Assembly (NCBI GenBank): GCA_022266195.1
Contig: WHVY01000002.1
Coordinates: 5,285,001-5,349,000, forward strand
DNA: 64,000 bases
From: Tetranychus cinnabarinus
Lineage: Eukaryota > Arthropoda > Arachnida > Trombidiformes > Tetranychidae
Direction of reading: 5' to 3'
Shown one piece after another: positions 60,055 through 64,000 of the stretch. Made by a program: the position numbers and the translations under genes. Under the pieces are notes generated by a model. The model was not told the origin of the DNA and did no database searches. It worked only from the letters and a program-made list of their open reading frames with translations. The stretch's first letter is position 1, and each line of letters begins with the position of its first letter.

Positions 60055-61248
60055 TCCCTCTCTTACCCAGTGAGGGGACTAAGAAAAAGCTCAAAGGGCA
60101 TAAGTGGAATCGGTGTTGAACAGTTTCTCGTTTCCATAAATTTCCTATTCAGTTATCTGGTTTTGTTTACAATTTTTACTTTTGTTTCACTTTTCTTGGT
60201 TAAAGCTTCTATTTTCAATTTCAGATTGTTCAGCCTGATTAATTGAACGAAGAACAAAGAAAAAGAAACAAAAGAAAGTCAGGGTCACATTATTCATATG
60301 TTATCATATCAATGTTTATTGCGTTCCAATGTCTTGTTTCCAGTCTTAATCTTATTCTTGATTCCATTTTAATTTCTCCTCTCTTTTTTGTTTCTCATGG
60401 TTGAAACTCAATTCACTTGAAGTTATTGCTTGGTCAGCAGCACCGGGAAACTTGGGCTCGGGGTAACTTTCAGAATACCTTTGAATCATTTTCTTCAAGA
60501 AACTTTTCTCTCTCTTTAGTCTACATATGAATTCCTTTTCCTCCTCCTTTGTTCAAAGATTACTTGGTGGCTTTGATTATGTAAGAAGCGAGCAGTTTTA
60601 ATCTGGATTATCATGTTTGATGATAATGAGGATGAGAGGGTGAAAGATGAGAAGGATGAGGAAATGAAAAATGTGTAAATTAGATTGAATGACATGAAAG
60701 GAAAGGTAAAAATCTGTTGAATGATAAAGTTATGTTAACATGGAAACTTGAAAGTCAAATGATAATAACCTCATCTTTTCAAACTTATGGTGATTTTGTC
60801 CTCATTTGGTGATGATGAGAAGATAAAGAAAAATGATGTTAAATTTTTTTTCAAGATGAGAAACAACTGTTGGTGGAAAAACCCAATGATGAAGAAGAAT
60901 CACTAGTTTTTTTCATCACCATTTCTTCTGTTTTAATCAAAGTTCATCTTCCATATAAAAAGAACACAATGATTGAATCTCATTTCAATTGAATTTGATC
61001 TCAATTCCGTATTAATTGAAACTCAGGAACAGTGAGAAAAAACAATTGAAAATTATGTGAAACCACAATAAAAGCTACTCTTGATGATTTCATTTGACAA
61101 TCAAGCACCAAATTATGAACACATTTTTGGTTAACTAACTGGTTTTTTGAATAAAGCTATTCGGGTTGAGGCAAGTTATTCATGTGAATTCAGGATATAC
61201 AACCAAAATTAACCATAATGAAGAGAGACTCGATTCCTTCTCATGACA

Positions 61249-61309
61249 TATAAAATGGAGCTCCTAACAGCCACAGTCAGATCCGTTTCTCGTCCATCAA
61301 GCTAGTCCA
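61249..61309 (+). promoter_or_regulatory. Candidate core promoter: TATA, initiator and DPE
   Basis: TATAAAA at 61249-61255 is followed 29 nt later by an initiator-like TCAGAT (A at 61278 as +1), and AGTCC at +28 to +32 (61305-61309) fits the downstream promoter element RGWYV. The three elements sit at their canonical spacing for arthropod RNA polymerase II promoters. The initiator differs from TCAKTY at one base. No coding sequence follows directly; a short frame (MILYKGSQSLLG, ATG at 61348) lies 70 nt downstream. Confidence 0.4.
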
Positions 61310-62321
61310 TTTGTCCGTCAAAGGTTTTTCAACAGCATTTATTCTCAATGATTTTGTATAAAGGCAGCCAAAGCTTACTAGGCTTAAGAACAACAATATT
61401 CAATTCAAGGTGATCTACATGAAGAAAGTAAATAGTCTGATTAAATAAACTGGTTCAGAATAAGTTGAACTTCATTATCAATTAGCTAACAATTTTAGAT
61501 GAATAAACAGTTAATCAGGAAAACAAAATTAATTAAACATTTGTCTTAAATTTAAGAAAACGGTTAAAAAGAAAATTGAATTTTCTTAACCCTACTTAGC
61601 AAACCAATACTAGGGGTCATTAGTGTCGTTGACGCGGTTAGATTGAATTGACAAAAAGCAAAGCCAAATACATCATTAAACTCAATCAGAGTGAATTTTA
61701 AGACAGCATTTAATGATTTCCTTGAAGGTAATTTGATTCTTTATCCTAAATTTCACGACTAGTTGAGGGTGGTACTTGAAATGGGAAAACAGTTTGCAGG
61801 TGAAACATATTTACATTGAAGAAGGAGCAAAACAATTGTCGAAACAATCGCGACAATCAATTAAATAAAAGACTGAAATCAATCTAAAGTGAAAAGCAGC
61901 AAGTCTTTACTAATTAATAAACCAGTTGTTTCCAATCATCTTAATGAACACCAGAAAGCAACACCAAACAATTTAAAAATGAAATAAAAAAGACTGATAA
62001 AAGTCACCGAAAAACAAGCGCAAAAAAAGCCAAGACCAAAGTCAAGAAAAGCCAACATTGAAGCGAATAAAAATATTGATAACAAAGGTAGAAAAATGTT
62101 CTCAGAATCAGCCAAGAAGAACGTAAATATCTTTGGAAACATTTCCTTGCCAGTGAGTCAACTAATTATCAACGGAAGTTAACAGCTTCTTAAAAAAAAG
62201 TGACCGGTAAAAGGTGGAACCAAAGGTAAAAGAAGAGAAAGGAAGAAAAGGAGAAAAGGCAAATTCCCGTTAAACAGGTTAAGAAGATGAGGAATGGCGA
62301 TAATACCATTGAAGTTGAAGC

Positions 62322-62333
62322 TTGGCACGCGTC
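62322..62333 (+). promoter_or_regulatory. TTGGCACGCGTC site
   Basis: It contains GGCACGCG, the Hairy/E(spl) class-C core, in the same TTGG context as the TTGGCACGAG sites at 48912 and, on the opposite strand, 63021 and 63596. A further AAACACGCAACTT, about 45 bp on, also occurs near 39810. Confidence 0.35.
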
Positions 62334-63008
62334 TCATGAGAACGCCTTTCCTTTATAATTATCATTATCAAACACGCAACTTGGAATGATAACTTTCTTA
62401 AGGTTTGCCAGTTGACGTTTAACGACATTTGGTTTACACAGTTTATCAAAACTGTCTTAAGATGCTTTTCCCAATTAGCTTCAACATTTACATTCATCTG
62501 TTTACCTTAACAGTTACATCTTATTGCCTTGAGGTAACAACGTTGAAGTAAATGTTTCAACAATTTAAGAAAACGGTTAATTTGACCTTTTCTGGTCAAC
62601 ATTAGCAATTACAGTTAAGTTGCTTCAATTGATTAACAAAGAAGACAGATTTTTCATTATTAAACCCAAATGATAAAAAACACATGAAAAAAAGATAAAA
62701 GAAATCATTTCATCGGCAAAAACGGTTTTTGTCATTTCCCTTCAACTATTAAAAAAAGATATTGTTTAGAGAGACTTTTTTTTCTACCTTTTTTCATCTC
62801 TTTTTTGCATCTTTTGTTCATCATTTTTTTCTCGAGTCTTTTTTACCTTCGTCTTGAAAAGTGAAAGTGAAATGTCCAGCTGTTGCAATTGGGAAATGTT
62901 AAGACGAAGGAAACGGTTTATGAAAGCGTCTTACAGTCTGCTTGGGCTTTTGAACACCTTGCTTAATGTGCCTCCAACACCCACAACTCTTGGATCGAGG
63001 TCAACACT

Positions 63009-63021
63009 CGACTCGTGCCAA
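63009..63021 (-). promoter_or_regulatory. TTGGCACGAGTCG site, copy 1
   Basis: The plus strand reads CGACTCGTGCCAA, identical over 13 bases to 63584-63596. On the minus strand this is TTGGCACGAG, the motif seen at 48912. Confidence 0.4.
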
Positions 63022-63150
63022 GATAAGATGAACATTTTTCTTGTTCTTTTTTCTCTTCCATTCAAATGTTGGCCTTTGCAAATGTGGTAACAAGAAGAAA
63101 CAGCTTTCACTAATATACTTGACAATACTGTTAGTGTTGCACGCGCAAAT

Positions 63151-63158
63151 CACGCGAC
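63151..63158 (+). promoter_or_regulatory. CACGCGAC site, copy 2
   Basis: CACGCGAC preceded 10 bp earlier by GCACGCGC; same 8-mer as at 49277. Confidence 0.35.
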
Positions 63159-63381
63159 ATCTTCTTCGACTTATTGAAAGGAAAGGAAGTAAGGTGATCG
63201 AATTTAAGTCACCCCTAAGATTTTGTACATTCATTGTTGGGACGAAGATGAAGACGAAGAAAATTGTATTGTTCAATTTACCTTCTTATATTTATATTTA
63301 TGTATGTAGATATATATATATCATAATCATTATTTTGGGTCTTTCTTTTTCTTCTCTCTCTCGAGCTTTTTGTTTGATGTC

Positions 63382-63393
63382 GCGTAACGCGTG
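63382..63393 (+). promoter_or_regulatory. GCGTAACGCGTG site, copy 2
   Basis: A 12-mer identical to 48684-48695. It contains GCGTAACGC, an imperfect palindrome, and CGCGTG. Confidence 0.35.
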
Positions 63394-63583
63394 CGATATT
63401 TTGTATTGAAATATGCTATTCGATGGATGTTATTGACCCAATTTAAGTACAATTGACAGTGGCACTGACCTCCACTCTTAACCTATCAGCTTCTTAAAGA
63501 CAACAATCTTCACCACCTGATGAACTCTCTCCCCAATCATCATCCTCCTTCTTCTTTTAGACCTTGCATTGTACAGCTTTTCG

Positions 63584-63596
63584 CGACTCGTGCCAA
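63584..63596 (-). promoter_or_regulatory. TTGGCACGAGTCG site, copy 2
   Basis: The plus strand reads CGACTCGTGCCAA, an exact repeat of 63009-63021. Shortly after comes a donor-like CCAAG/GTAATT at about 63606. Confidence 0.4.
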
Positions 63597-64000
63597 AAAC
63601 TCCAAGGTAATTTTTCGAGGTAAAAATGTTTTTTCTTTTGTTATTTAGGTTACTAGTTTCAGTCTATTGTCCAAGAAAACAGACCAAAATTACTTTCCTC
63701 TTCATCACTAGACACATGTCATAAGTCACATTCGAGGTCACCCAAATTCAAGGATCTTTAGTATAAAAAAATATTCAAATGAAGAGAAATGATAACAAAT
63801 GATAAATTACAAGAAAATTTGAAAAGAACTAATTTTTTTCAAAATTTTGCCTTGATAAAAAGTTCGACATAAAAGTGAAACTTCAAAAGCTAAATCAAAA
63901 TGAGACAATTGTTATCAAAACTGCAACAAACAAAGCAATGATCATTTGACTATCAAAGTTCATTTTGAATAAAATTTCAAATTCTAAGCCCATTCACCCA

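Larger units (their letters stand above)
53618..61200. other. Gene-poor region, part 5
   Basis: No gene seen. It contains several microsatellites (GA at 54191-54219, CT at 59116-59132 and 60039-60054, TTA at about 59446-59468, GAA at about 55282-55301). A donor-like AGAAAAG/GTAAGTTTA at 55678/55679 is identical over 16 nt to the one at 50107. 57.6-58.3 kb is rich in TCGAAAT/ATTTCGA-type words and short palindromes and may be a decayed repeat. Confidence 0.5.
61310..64000. other. Right-end region with GC-rich motif islands
   Basis: No coding exon is supported. Composition becomes less AT-rich at 62.3-63.6 kb, where several CpG-containing motifs cluster (separate entries). A CAGCTG E-box lies at 62877-62882. 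Whatever this region controls probably starts beyond 64 kb or at the promoter near 61278. Confidence 0.5.

Noticed and set aside
62854..63090. 78-residue plus-strand frame (CCNWEMLRRRKRF...)
   Set aside because: The listed start is a TTG. It contains the CAGCTG and CTCGTGCC motifs, has no recognisable domain and no splice support.
63041..63409. 122-residue plus-strand frame at the right end
   Set aside because: No domain, composition typical of non-coding AT-rich DNA, and it crosses the motif-rich island.
22804..64000. Donor-like GTAAGT sites as evidence of exons
   Set aside because: Strong donor words are expected roughly once per strand in this much AT-rich DNA by chance, so they are reported only as weak leads where other signals coincide.
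1..64000. CRISPR arrays, operons, bacterial-type promoters and ribosome binding sites
   Set aside because: The sequence is eukaryotic nuclear DNA with spliced genes; no regularly spaced repeats or prokaryotic signals were seen.

Overview
This is nuclear DNA from an AT-rich animal genome. Genes carry GT-AG introns of roughly 60-400 bases, and the proteins are metazoan: Ras exchange factor Sos, an SLC1 glutamate transporter, a GPR158-type ectodomain protein, an MIF4G-domain protein and an ACSF2-type acyl-CoA ligase. Compact genes, short introns and an R1/Jockey-like LINE suggest an arthropod with a small genome, possibly a mite. That assignment is an inference with low confidence.

Layout. The left 22.8 kb is gene-dense. 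On the minus strand lie a complete 13-exon ACSF2-like gene (31-3636), a complete two-exon Sos gene (5416-9740), a nearly full-length non-LTR retrotransposon with two ORFs (about 10010-13870) and an MIF4G-domain gene (14500-15986, possibly with further 5' exons). On the plus strand is a three-exon gene (16885-19467) for a secreted or GPI-anchored protein with two tandem GPR158-like ectodomains. It converges on a complete minus-strand three-exon SLC1/EAAT gene (21174-22803). Two small inverted-repeat transposons lie in this part, one in an ACSF2 intron and one 3' of the MIF4G gene.

The right 41 kb (22804-64000) holds no protein gene that I can support. It is AT-rich, full of short purine or pyrimidine tracts (GATGAA/TTCATC type) and microsatellites. 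It also contains a Tc5-like foldback element with a TTA target duplication (53462-53614), a degenerate tandem repeat (51.3-51.7 kb), a TATA/Inr/DPE-like core promoter (61249-61309), and GC-rich islands at 44.3, 47.6-49.3 and 62.3-63.6 kb. The islands share recurring CpG-containing motifs (TTGGCACGAG, GCGTAACGCGTG, CACGCGAC, TAACGGCCTT) with CAGCTG or CACCTG E-boxes. They resemble binding sites of Hairy/E(spl) and proneural bHLH factors, so this desert may be the regulatory landscape of a developmental gene outside the window.

How the genes relate. I see no operon-like organisation. The GPR158-like protein and the glutamate transporter both belong to families that act in amino-acid signalling at the cell surface and sit next to each other, but a functional link is only a hypothesis.
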